From: Vibrio ponticus
GTDB lineage: Bacteria > Pseudomonadota > Gammaproteobacteria > Enterobacterales > Vibrionaceae
NCBI RefSeq assembly: GCF_009938225.1
Contig: NZ_AP019658.1
Coordinates: 1,302,001 to 1,366,000 of the forward strand
DNA: 64,000 bases
Direction: 5' to 3'
Position 1 is the stretch's first letter; every line of letters begins with the position of its first letter. Shown here piece after piece: positions 27,482 to 35,081 of the stretch. Below the pieces are notes generated by a model that saw only the letters and a list, made by a program, of their open reading frames with translations, made no database searches and was not told where the DNA came from. A program made the position numbers and the translations under genes.

Positions 27482-28390
27482 ATGTCCGAACAATCCAAAG
27501 GCGTTTCGGCATCCATTTTATGTTCGCTGCTGTTCGCCTTAATCCCAGCATACGTTCAACTGCAACCCGATATGGCACCAAGTTTAATTGCTGGCGGTGA
27601 CAGTCATTGGTTGGCGGTACAACGTATCTTCTGGAGTACCTTGCTGTTTGGTGTACTGCTTTTGCTTACCAAGCGCCTACCTCTGCTTATCGAAGCGTTA
27701 AAAGAGCGCAAACTATGGGGCAGATACCTTATCTCAGCCATTTTGGTTGCACCGCAATATTGGCTGTTTGTGTGGGCACCCGCTAACGGCGAGACGTTAA
27801 ACCTTGCACTGGGTTACTTCACTTTGCCGATAGTAATGGTGTTGGTAGGTCGCTTCGTCTATCACGAAAGCCTGACTCGATTGCAGAAAGTCGCTTGTCT
27901 GTTTGCACTGTTGGGTACCATTTGGGCTTACGTGCTCTCTTCTGGCGTATCTTGGGTGGTTCTGGTTGTAGCGTTAGGTTACCCGCTCTACTTTATCAAC
28001 CGAAAATCGATTCCACTGGCAGCCGATGTTGGTTTGGCTGTCGACCATATTATCCTGTTGCCATTTGCGATAGCGGGTATGTTCTTCCTCTACCCTGCCG
28101 AGTACTTCTTGCATTTATCAGTAAGTACTTACTTCTACTATGTCGGTTTGGCGATAGTGGCGGTAACGCCAATGCTGCTGTATTTGTATGCTTATTCAAA
28201 ACTCACCGTGTCACTCTTTGGTCTGCTGGGTTATGTTGAGCCGACGTTTATCTTTATCGTTGGTTTACTGATTGGTGACACCATTGCATTGAACGAAATG
28301 CCGACTTACCTGTTTATTATTTTCGCGCTCGTTGCTCTGGTTGCCGATGGTTATAAACGCATGAGAAGTAGCCGTGCGCTGAGCCGATAG
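27482..28390 (+). CDS. rarD: EamA-family permease, RarD-like
   Basis: Ten-helix drug/metabolite transporter, about 302 aa from the chosen ATG, close to E. coli RarD in length. RarD-like features are LLFALIPAYVQLQ at the first helix, ISAILVAPQYWLFVWAPANG with TLNLALGYFTLPI, and YVEPTFIFIVGLLIG. The frame extends 53 residues further upstream, but that part contains the preceding operon's terminator and no RarD-like sequence. Substrate unknown; the symbol rests on family resemblance only. Confidence 0.82.
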   Translation: MSEQSKGVSASILCSLLFALIPAYVQLQPDMAPSLIAGGDSHWLAVQRIFWSTLLFGVLLLLTKRLPLLIEALKERKLWGRYLISAILVAPQYWLFVWAPANGETLNLALGYFTLPIVMVLVGRFVYHESLTRLQKVACLFALLGTIWAYVLSSGVSWVVLVVALGYPLYFINRKSIPLAADVGLAVDHIILLPFAIAGMFFLYPAEYFLHLSVSTYFYYVGLAIVAVTPMLLYLYAYSKLTVSLFGLLGYVEPTFIFIVGLLIGDTIALNEMPTYLFIIFALVALVADGYKRMRSSRALSR

Positions 28391-28559
28391 TCACCCCACC
28401 AATGAGTAACGACTTAACGTTCTCACTCCCCTCACCTAAGGTTACTCCAGACCAAAGTGAGGGGATGCTCTCCAACTGATCTACCAACGATTCTGCCAAC
28501 GTCCCCAACCGCTCAATGACATCAATGAATGCTCCACCCTAACGAACTCACGCGACAAA
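28391..28559. other. Gene-free spacer after rarD-like gene
   Basis: No gene seen. An inverted pair CCCCTCAC / GTGAGGGG with a 21-nt loop (about 28428-28464) may be a loose terminator hairpin for the permease gene, but it lacks a T tract. Confidence 0.4.
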
Positions 28560-28699
28560 TGTTAAATCGATCACACGTGGAATAATTTACATTACGCTAT
28601 ACGATTTGATCGAAATCATGTTTGATTTCAAAGGGTAGATTTCTACCACTTTAGGGTAAAAAACTACCTTTTGACCATTTACCGAATGCTGAATATTAG
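28560..28699 (+). promoter_or_regulatory. Composite promoter of the reductive dehalogenase operon
   Basis: From distal to proximal: a CRP-like site (TGTTA-N6-TCACA, one mismatch) at 28560-28575; an FNR-like site TTGAT-CGAA-ATCAT at 28606-28619 (9 of 10); a palindrome GAAATCA-N4-TGATTTC at 28612-28629; and two copies of GGGTA-N5-CTACC at 28633-28647 and 28654-28668, exactly 21 bp apart. A -35 candidate TTGACC (28671) and -10 candidate TATTAG (28694) follow with 17-bp spacing. The direct repeats abutting the -35 box are the classic layout for an AraC activator, and the operon's last gene encodes one. Confidence 0.65.
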
Positions 28700-28726
28700 C
28701 GCTGAAATTTAAGTAGGACGTTATTC

Positions 28727-29836
28727 ATGATCAGCAGTAAATGGCTTGAACTTTACCAATACCTCAATAGCCACATCGCTTCCCTTCCATCAATCGAAAC
28801 CATTGAGCCAAAGCTCAACGACCGCTTGATGTTTCTCTCTGCTCAATTTGCCAAAGCGGATGAAAAACCTGATCACAACAAAACCGATTGGCTCGAGCAT
28901 GAAAGCTTTACGTTGGTGCTCAGCGAGCAGTTAGAAAACCTTGAGCTTGCTACACCTCAAGTGCAGTTTCTGTTTGAAACCCTTATGGCAGCGCAGATGT
29001 GCCAACTAGCGATGGTCGTGACCAACCAATTTAAGTCGCAGCTGACTGAAGATGATTTCAAAACCAAATGTGGTTTGGTCTATCAGCAGCTTGGTGACTA
29101 TGAGATGGCAAAGTCGATGCTTGAAGAAGCGATTGCCATTAACGCTCACAACCCAATGCTGCACTGCCACCTTGGCTTCAACCACCTTTTTACAGGCGAA
29201 AGTGACATCGCGGTTGAACACTTTAAACAAGCCATAGAGATCGACCCTAAGTTTGTCGGCGGTTACCAAAACCTTGCCGGTCTTTACTATCAAGAAAGCA
29301 ATTTTGAACTGGCAGCCGAATACGCAGAGCAAGCTTTTGCCTGCGATAAATCGTTAGTCTCCACCTACATTACGGCTGTCAGTTCATACCTCGCATTAGG
29401 CAACAAAGAAAAAGCCGAGCAGTGGATCAACGCTGCTTTTGAACACCATGTGTCATCGATTGAACTGGTGCGTTTAGCGGGCATCTCAGCTCACCAAAAC
29501 GGTCGCTTAGAAGAAGCCCTTGAAGCGCTAAACCACTACCTAATGATTAACCCGTCGAGCTATGACGTCGTCAGCATTCGTGCCCGCGTTAAAGCAGAGC
29601 TTGGGCGCTATGGCGAGCTTGAAGATGACATCAAACAGCTACTGATTTTTGAACCTCACGACGAGTGGTGCCTAGAGCAATTGTTCCTGTGTTATTTCCA
29701 TGCAGAGCAATGGGCTGATGCACAGCTTGTGATGGTTGACCTTAACCGCTTAGCCGGTCACTACAAAATTACCTACCGCGAGCAGCTCAACACCATCAAC
29801 AAGAAACTGAGCCTCGATGTAGTCGAAATTAAATAA
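28727..29836 (+). CDS. Tetratricopeptide-repeat protein, first gene of the dehalogenase operon
   Basis: 369 aa, no signal peptide. At least five TPR units are visible between residues about 110 and 310 (for example GLVYQQLGDYEMAKSMLEEA, HLGFNHLFTGESDIAVEHFK, LAGLYYQESNFELAAEYAEQ). AGGA lies 8 nt before the ATG. It ends 20 bp before rdhA. TPR proteins make protein-protein scaffolds, so a role in maturation, cofactor loading or folding of the dehalogenase is plausible, but this is inference; no such TPR protein is part of the classical rdh gene set. Confidence 0.85.
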   Translation: MISSKWLELYQYLNSHIASLPSIETIEPKLNDRLMFLSAQFAKADEKPDHNKTDWLEHESFTLVLSEQLENLELATPQVQFLFETLMAAQMCQLAMVVTNQFKSQLTEDDFKTKCGLVYQQLGDYEMAKSMLEEAIAINAHNPMLHCHLGFNHLFTGESDIAVEHFKQAIEIDPKFVGGYQNLAGLYYQESNFELAAEYAEQAFACDKSLVSTYITAVSSYLALGNKEKAEQWINAAFEHHVSSIELVRLAGISAHQNGRLEEALEALNHYLMINPSSYDVVSIRARVKAELGRYGELEDDIKQLLIFEPHDEWCLEQLFLCYFHAEQWADAQLVMVDLNRLAGHYKITYREQLNTINKKLSLDVVEIK

Positions 29837-29856
29837 AAATAAATCTGGGAGTTAAT

Positions 29857-31371
29857 GTGAAAGATCAAGTTGAATCAGGCGTAGCCGATACGTCTCGGCG
29901 CGATTTTCTCAAGTTAGGTGGCGTTGCGGCGGCAACTGCGACCATAGGTGCCGCGGCAGGTGCTGGCTTTGTACTCGGTCGCGATCCTGACGCTAACGTG
30001 GGTTGGGGTCGTACCGAGTCAGGTCATGATATGTACTTCAACCGCGAACCGTTTCGCGTTGATGTGGCTCCAACTATGGAAGTGGCTGGCGAGCTTATTC
30101 GCCCAGAGTGGAGTGATTTCCTTTTCCACCGCACTCGCGTACTTGGCGCTGAAATGAAAAAAGGTTGGATCCCAACCAAAGACTGGCGCGATATTCCCAA
30201 CGAGCGCGTGCGTGAATACTACTCACGTTACCCAGAGCGTTGGGACGACATGTACCAATCGTTTGAAGAGAAAGCGGAGCACTCGCAAAACTTTGAGCGT
30301 CACCGTTCACGCTTCGCGATTGGCTGGGCGTACTCAGCGGCTTACATGCGCGGTGTCTACAGTGACTTCCCGCCAAAACCACAAGGTCACCCAGACGAAG
30401 TGGACTTCCAGTGGGTTAAACGCACTAAGCAAGAGTTTAAATCGCCAAAACACGCTTCTGAGCTAATCAAGAAGATGGCGTTTAAATTCGGCATGAGCAT
30501 CGTGGGTATCACTAAGCTAGATCCGAACTTTGTGTTTAAAAACACCATGCGCGGCATGCCAGATTGGGATGAAAGTATTCCGAAACACTGGAAGAACGTG
30601 ATCATCTTCGGTACGCCAATGAACTGGGACCCAATGTACGCCGCAATCGGCTACTCAACCTCATACGATGGCTACTTCCGCGCCAAAAACGCGGCGGGTT
30701 TGATGGCAGCCTTCCTTGGTGAGCTTGGCTATGCGGCTCGTCCACAATGGCCAGGTTCAGACTATGAAATCGTTGTGCCACCACTGGCTATCCAAGCGGG
30801 TATGGGTGAAGCGGCGCGTAACGGTATTTTGCTTACGCCAGAGCTTGGTCCAAACATTCGTTTGGCTGCGGTGATCACTGAGCTTGATCTAGAAGCCGAT
30901 AAACCGATCGACACCAAGGTTAAGCACTTCTGTGAAGAATGTAAGATCTGTGCCGACTCTTGCCCAAGTGGCTCAATCAGTAAAGCCGATAAGCCGGATG
31001 ATATCGTGCGCGGTTATCGCAAGTTTGCCTTTAACCAAGACAGCTGCTGGACCATGTGGCGTCAAGGTCCAACTGAAACGGCAATGGGTTGTCGTGTTTG
31101 TATTGCGGTGTGTCCTTACACGCGTAAAAACAACTGGATTCACGCACTGGTGAAAGAAACCGACCCGCGCGATCCTACCGGTATGACGCGTAAAACACTG
31201 CTCGCGATGCAGCATAACTTCTTCTACTACCCAGAAGCAGAAGCCTACCACGGCGACTGGAATGGCGGTTGCTTTGCTGGCTACCACCAACCACCAGAAT
31301 GGATGCGCAGCGAGAACTACCTCGCGGTAGAAAAAACTTGGGAATACGACGGTAACTGGGAGGGATTCTAA
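29857..31371 (+). CDS. rdhA: Reductive dehalogenase catalytic subunit
   Basis: 504 aa. A twin-arginine signal (SRRDFLKLGG, residues 13-22, then an alanine-rich stretch) sends a folded protein out. The central part is the cobalamin-binding dehalogenase domain. The C-terminal part has two [4Fe-4S] motifs: C359-x2-C362-x2-C365-x3-C369-P and C397-x14-C412-x2-C415-x3-C419-P, the RdhA hallmark. It removes a halogen from an organohalide using corrinoid and Fe-S clusters on the outer face of the inner membrane. GTG start with GGGAG 5 nt upstream. The halogenated substrate cannot be read; brominated phenols are a guess from marine relatives. Confidence 0.92.
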   Translation: MKDQVESGVADTSRRDFLKLGGVAAATATIGAAAGAGFVLGRDPDANVGWGRTESGHDMYFNREPFRVDVAPTMEVAGELIRPEWSDFLFHRTRVLGAEMKKGWIPTKDWRDIPNERVREYYSRYPERWDDMYQSFEEKAEHSQNFERHRSRFAIGWAYSAAYMRGVYSDFPPKPQGHPDEVDFQWVKRTKQEFKSPKHASELIKKMAFKFGMSIVGITKLDPNFVFKNTMRGMPDWDESIPKHWKNVIIFGTPMNWDPMYAAIGYSTSYDGYFRAKNAAGLMAAFLGELGYAARPQWPGSDYEIVVPPLAIQAGMGEAARNGILLTPELGPNIRLAAVITELDLEADKPIDTKVKHFCEECKICADSCPSGSISKADKPDDIVRGYRKFAFNQDSCWTMWRQGPTETAMGCRVCIAVCPYTRKNNWIHALVKETDPRDPTGMTRKTLLAMQHNFFYYPEAEAYHGDWNGGCFAGYHQPPEWMRSENYLAVEKTWEYDGNWEGF

Positions 31372-31682
31372 TGTTTCCACAATCGACTGTACTCGACCCG
31401 CTATTTTGGATGGCATTTGGCGCGCTGCAAGTGCTGGTGTTTGCTGGCGCAAACCAATGGGCTAAACAGTTCCAACTCGGCATGAACTGGTGGAAATGGG
31501 CATTGGTTGGCGGTTGGTGGGCATCACTGGTGCTAACCGTCGCTGGCGCCTTTACCCTACTGGGTGAAAACGAAGGTATGGCAGGCTGGTACTTCCTCGG
31601 CTTCGTTGGCACAGGCTTAATCATTGGTGGTGCTATCTTGCTACGAGTGCTTATCGCACTTAAGCCAAAGACAGCAAACTAA
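31371..31682 (+). CDS. rdhB: Reductive dehalogenase membrane anchor
   Basis: 103 aa with three hydrophobic helices (FWMAFGALQVLVFAGA, WWASLVLTVAGAFTLL, FLGFVGTGLIIGGAILL). Its start overlaps the rdhA stop by one base (TAATG), so the two are coupled. RdhB proteins of this size anchor RdhA to the membrane. Sequence conservation within RdhB is low, so the call rests mainly on size, topology and position. Confidence 0.8.
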   Translation: MFPQSTVLDPLFWMAFGALQVLVFAGANQWAKQFQLGMNWWKWALVGGWWASLVLTVAGAFTLLGENEGMAGWYFLGFVGTGLIIGGAILLRVLIALKPKTAN

Positions 31683-31709
31683 TCGGTGTTTTAGAATAAG
31701 TTAAGGAGC

Positions 31710-31740
31710 AAGCCACAAGGTCAGTATTCACTTGTGGCTT
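31710..31740 (+). promoter_or_regulatory. Hairpin between a ribosome site and the rdhC start
   Basis: Perfect 10-bp arms AAGCCACAAG / CTTGTGGCTT with an 11-nt loop. The best ribosome-binding sequence nearby, AAGGAG at 31703-31708, lies upstream of it, and the ATG at 31750 lies 9 nt after it. Folded, the hairpin would bring ribosome site and start to about 10 nt apart. It could instead be an attenuating or processing structure. Confidence 0.55.
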
Positions 31741-31749
31741 GTTAGTTTT

Positions 31750-32955
31750 ATGGCTGAACGAAAACAAAAAACAAATCGAAATAAAAACCTAGAGAAGATC
31801 GCCAGCATCGCATCTATTTTGCTGCTGATTTTAGCTTGGTATTTGGGCGGTCTGCGCACCAACAACTCGCAAACGCAATTCTTCCAACACATTTCCACTG
31901 CGGGCAGTGAGCTAGTTGAAGTCTCACCTAACTTGTACCAACTTGTTAGTGCTGATGGCGACAAAGCACAAGCTAAATGGGTTAGCTTTGGCTCAGGCGT
32001 AGGTTACGGCGGCGAACTGAGCGTTGGCGCTGTGTTTACTCCATCAGGTGAAGTGGAAACAATTTCGCTGCTTTCATCCAAAGAGACCTCGTCATACTTT
32101 GACAAAGTAGTAGAAGAAAAACTGCCAGAGAACCTGTTAGGTCAGCGCGTGAAAACGTCACTGCATGTCGATGCGGTAACGGGCGCAACGCTCACCTCAG
32201 AGGCATATATTACTGCCGTAGATCAAGCTGCAGATCCAGTGCGCGAGGCACTGTATGGCTACCGTCTATCAGAGCAAGCGTCTGCATTAAGTTACTTCAA
32301 GTGGTTAGATGCAGCGGCGTTGGTGTTCTTTGCTTTAGCGGTTTGGGTTAACCGTACCCGCTCGGAGCACAAAGTGAAGTTCAATATCGCTATTCTTGGT
32401 GGTTCAACCATCTTATTTGGCTTCCACTCTGCTTCGCTTTACTCGGCTTCTATCATGGGCGGCGCGATTTATGGCTCATGGATTTCTGGTGTGGCTAACT
32501 ACACGCCGTTTATCTTGCTGGCTCTGAGTATCGGCTACATTCTTTACTACAACCGCAATATCTACTGCGAAAGCTTGTGTCCATTCGGTGCAGTACAAAA
32601 ATGTTTAGCCAAAGTGGGTAACGCCAAATCCTCGCCTATTCGTAACGAGCTATTTATCTGGTTCCCGCGCGTCTTACTGTTAGTCACGCTTTGCCTTGGC
32701 GCGTACTTCCGTAGCCCAGCCGCATTTGTCTATGAACCGTTTGGTATTGCCTTTGGCATGATTGGTGGCATGTACCTATTTGTGCTGACGGTGATGATCA
32801 TCTTAACCTCGCTAGTAGTGCGTCGCCCTTGGTGTCAGAGCCTTTGCCCAGTTAATGCCATGACAGACTTCTTGGTGTTTAACAAGAACTGGTTCAAGCA
32901 GTCTCGTGCGAAAAAGAGCAAAGCCCGTCGCCCGATGAAACAGGATAAGGAGTAA
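31750..32955 (+). CDS. RdhC/NosR-like membrane protein with FMN-binding and Fe-S motifs
   Basis: 401 aa. After the first membrane helix comes a periplasmic FMN-binding domain with the covalent-FMN motif DAVTGAT (the last T is the acceptor, residue 147 from this start). Then come several membrane helices and two CxxxCP ferredoxin-like motifs (CESLCPFG, CQSLCPVN) on the cytoplasmic side near the C-terminus. The architecture matches RdhC and NosR, thought to pass electrons from the quinone pool toward the exported enzyme. No good ribosome site directly precedes the ATG. Confidence 0.85.
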   Translation: MAERKQKTNRNKNLEKIASIASILLLILAWYLGGLRTNNSQTQFFQHISTAGSELVEVSPNLYQLVSADGDKAQAKWVSFGSGVGYGGELSVGAVFTPSGEVETISLLSSKETSSYFDKVVEEKLPENLLGQRVKTSLHVDAVTGATLTSEAYITAVDQAADPVREALYGYRLSEQASALSYFKWLDAAALVFFALAVWVNRTRSEHKVKFNIAILGGSTILFGFHSASLYSASIMGGAIYGSWISGVANYTPFILLALSIGYILYYNRNIYCESLCPFGAVQKCLAKVGNAKSSPIRNELFIWFPRVLLLVTLCLGAYFRSPAAFVYEPFGIAFGMIGGMYLFVLTVMIILTSLVVRRPWCQSLCPVNAMTDFLVFNKNWFKQSRAKKSKARRPMKQDKE

Positions 32956-32958
32956 CTC

Positions 32959-33177
32959 ATGAGAAAACACATCTCTCTTGCTTTCTACTGTTTAGCCTCG
33001 GTGGTGATTGTGCTGCAGCTTGCCACCAGCTTTGTTAGCCTAACCAGCGAACAAAGCCAGCAACAATTACTGCATAGTGTGACCAAGCCAGTAGAAAAAC
33101 CAGTGGTTGTAGTAGAAAGTAAGCCACAAGTTGACTTTAAGCAGATGGCGCAAGATATGGAAAGCGAACAGTACTAA
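32959..33177 (+). CDS. Small single-pass membrane protein of the rdh operon
   Basis: 72 aa: a positively charged start, one hydrophobic helix (residues 6-28, ending VSLTSE) and a short hydrophilic periplasmic tail with a valine/proline-rich stretch. AAGGAG lies 8 nt before the ATG and the gene starts 3 bp after the RdhC-like stop. Not recognised as a family member. Tight placement suggests it assists the membrane part of the dehalogenase system. Confidence 0.75.
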   Translation: MRKHISLAFYCLASVVIVLQLATSFVSLTSEQSQQQLLHSVTKPVEKPVVVVESKPQVDFKQMAQDMESEQY

Positions 33178-33213
33178 CCATATCGCCTCATCAATCACTA
33201 GAAAAATAAAATC

Positions 33214-33247
33214 AGGAGCTTAGTGTTACCGTTAGCACTAAGCTCCT
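33214..33247 (+). promoter_or_regulatory. 12-bp perfect hairpin over the AraC gene start
   Basis: Arms AGGAGCTTAGTG / CACTAAGCTCCT with a 10-nt loop. The left arm contains both the GGAG ribosome site and the GTG candidate start of the regulator, so folding would hide them. It also lies 37 bp after the last structural gene and may act as a leaky terminator, although the following Ts are few. Confidence 0.6.
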
Positions 33248-34131
33248 TCGTGCTATCTATGAGTTGTAAAAGTATTCCCCTTGAGCGCATGCGCTCTGAA
33301 TCCGGATTAACCAATCCCTACATTTACCGCATTTCTGAGCTTTACCAAGCGCGCAGCTTGGAAGATGTTTCATGTCATCATCGGCTTAACTTCAGTGCTT
33401 TGATTTACATAACTGAAGGTGAAGGTCAGCACTATATTGATCACCAGTTGCATCGCATCAAAGCGGGCACGCTGATTTCATTGGGTAAAAACCAGATCCA
33501 CGCCTTTGCCAAAACCCGCACTGTCGACGGCTTTGTGGTGCCGTTTAACTGCACCTTTCTTGCTGAGCACAAGCAAGACCCTTACTTTGATTCGATTATC
33601 GCCGCATTGGTGCACATAAACTGCACCCACGATATTGGCGAAGATATTGATGCCCTCTTTCGCGTCATGGTCAGCGAGTTTTACTCTGACTCTGAGTTTC
33701 GTGCTGAGATCATTCGCAATCTGCTGCGCACCATCTTGCTTAAATCGATTGTGCCGCTTTACAAGCAAAACGCCCAGCAAATGCAAAACCTTGGCGCCAG
33801 TGATTTTTACCGCCTGAAAAACTACATTGATGAGCACTTTAGCCAGCGCCCATCCGTCGCCGAAATGGCGCTGGTGCTAGGTAAAAGTGTGAAGCAGTTA
33901 GATAAGCTTGCTAAAGATAACGCAGGCATTAGCGTCAAAGAATTGCTCGATGAACGCGTTTTAATTGAAGCCAAGCGCCAACTGGCATTTAGCCAATACG
34001 CGATAGCGGATATCGCCGCTGATCTTGGTTTTAATGAAGCGACCAATATGACGAAGTTTTTTAAACGTCATACCGGGGTAAGCCCGAAGGATTTTAGGCA
34101 GTTGTGTCGGATGGGGTTGAGGAATCAGTAA
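33223..34131 (+). CDS. AraC-family regulator of the dehalogenase operon
   Basis: The N-terminal cupin-type sensor (about residues 45-110, FSALIYITEGEGQHYIDHQ) and C-terminal AraC double helix-turn-helix (about 205-295, VAEMALVLGKSVKQLDKLA and IADIAADLGFNEATNMTKFF) are clear. Start is uncertain: the GTG at 33223 has GGAG but sits in a hairpin, while the ATG at 33259 or 33289 gives a more usual N-terminus. Placed at the end of the rdh operon, it is the natural candidate to bind the 21-bp spaced direct repeats in front of the operon; classical rdh clusters use CRP/FNR, MarR or two-component regulators instead. Confidence 0.88.
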   Translation: MLPLALSSFVLSMSCKSIPLERMRSESGLTNPYIYRISELYQARSLEDVSCHHRLNFSALIYITEGEGQHYIDHQLHRIKAGTLISLGKNQIHAFAKTRTVDGFVVPFNCTFLAEHKQDPYFDSIIAALVHINCTHDIGEDIDALFRVMVSEFYSDSEFRAEIIRNLLRTILLKSIVPLYKQNAQQMQNLGASDFYRLKNYIDEHFSQRPSVAEMALVLGKSVKQLDKLAKDNAGISVKELLDERVLIEAKRQLAFSQYAIADIAADLGFNEATNMTKFFKRHTGVSPKDFRQLCRMGLRNQ

Positions 34132-34167
34132 GGGGCTTTGGATCCGGGAGTAATTTTAGTTATATCT

Positions 34168-34347
34168 GTATGTCCCGCTTAAAAGCCTGTCGATCTCTTG
34201 CCCCTTACTGCAAGCGGTCCAGTTACTCTTTGTCTTACCAAAGAGTAACCAGAAAGGCGCTTTTGTATCTCTGATTTTGTCCGGCCGGTTTTAGGCGTTC
34301 CCGACGCCGAAAACCTAAAAATGCTGTCCTGCATTTTTGCCTAGGGT
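34168..34347 (+). repeat. 180-bp intergenic repeat, left copy
   Basis: Matches, in inverted orientation and with equal length, the segment at 37855-38034. Identity is very high in three blocks and broken by two divergent patches. The repeat has internal hairpins (TTACTCTTTG/CAAAGAGTAA, GGCGTTCCCGACGCC, AAATGC/GCATTT). It follows the AraC stop and has no coding potential. Together with the right copy it frames the accessory island. Confidence 0.85.
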
Positions 34348-34509
34348 GATGGTTATCTTTAACCAATTGAAAACATCTGCGCGAAAAATATTTAAACTCA
34401 GTTCTGCCCCAAAACGTGTTGCAATCAGTATTAGAACAAATATTAATTTTTGACGTTGGTACAACTAGTGATGAGGTCTAAATCACATGATTACCCCCTC
34501 TGGCAGGAT
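34348..34509. other. Gene-free spacer between repeat and insertion sequence
   Basis: A low-complexity AT-rich stretch; nothing recognised. Probably remnant of the sequence into which the IS inserted. Confidence 0.4.
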
Positions 34510-34557
34510 TGTTGTCACTGTTAAAATTTAACCAGTTTGGGTGGTAATGAGTGAGTT

Positions 34558-35058
34558 TTGAATCGCATTCCAACAGAAAGAAAAGAAGCCATATTGAAGA
34601 AGCTACTACCTCCTTATTCAATGTCTGTAAGCCAAGTAGCAAAAGAGGAAGGTATTAGCCCAGCAACCCTGTATCATTGGCGGCAGCAACTTAGACGTTC
34701 AGGAGCCGCTGTGCCAAATAGTAATACTTCATCAGAGCAGTGGTCTGCTCAAACTAAACTCGCCATTGTCGCTGAAACCTACTCGATGACGGAGAATGAA
34801 CTCAGTCAGTATTGTCGCGAGAAAGGCTTGTTCCCTGAACAAGTGCAAGATTGGCGAAGTGAGTGTATGCAAGGGTTTATGTCTGTTAAAGAGCGTGAGG
34901 CTGAAGCCAAGAAACAAGCTAAAGCTGACAAGCTTGAAATTAAAGAGCTGAAAAAAGAGTTACGCTTTAAAGAAAAAGCGTTAGCTGAAACCGCAGCACT
35001 CTTGGTTCTGCGAAAAAAGCTGAGAGCCTTTTACGGGGAAGAGCCAGAGGAAGATTAA
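34558..35058 (+). CDS. IS3-type transposase OrfA
   Basis: 166 aa with an N-terminal helix-turn-helix (MSVSQVAKEEGISPATLYHW), a second helix-turn-helix-like segment around residue 75 and a charged leucine-rich coiled coil (about 125-150) as in IS3 OrfA proteins. The frame opens with TTG at 34558, as an in-frame stop lies just upstream. Near its end sits a slippery sequence that would fuse it to OrfB. Confidence 0.88.
   Translation: MNRIPTERKEAILKKLLPPYSMSVSQVAKEEGISPATLYHWRQQLRRSGAAVPNSNTSSEQWSAQTKLAIVAETYSMTENELSQYCREKGLFPEQVQDWRSECMQGFMSVKEREAEAKKQAKADKLEIKELKKELRFKEKALAETAALLVLRKKLRAFYGEEPEED
35013..35019 (+). promoter_or_regulatory. Programmed -1 frameshift heptamer A-AAA-AAG
   Basis: The heptamer is in the correct phase for OrfA codons (A_AAA_AAG). 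The -1 frame is open from here without a stop into OrfB, whose frame is exactly -1 relative to OrfA. This is the standard way IS3 elements make the OrfAB fusion. Confidence 0.8.
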
Positions 35059-35081
35059 CCTCAACCGATGAAAGGCACTAC

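Noticed and set aside
30095..31624. Several antisense frames across rdhA/rdhB
   Set aside because: They mirror the codon bias of the sense genes and lack ribosome sites.
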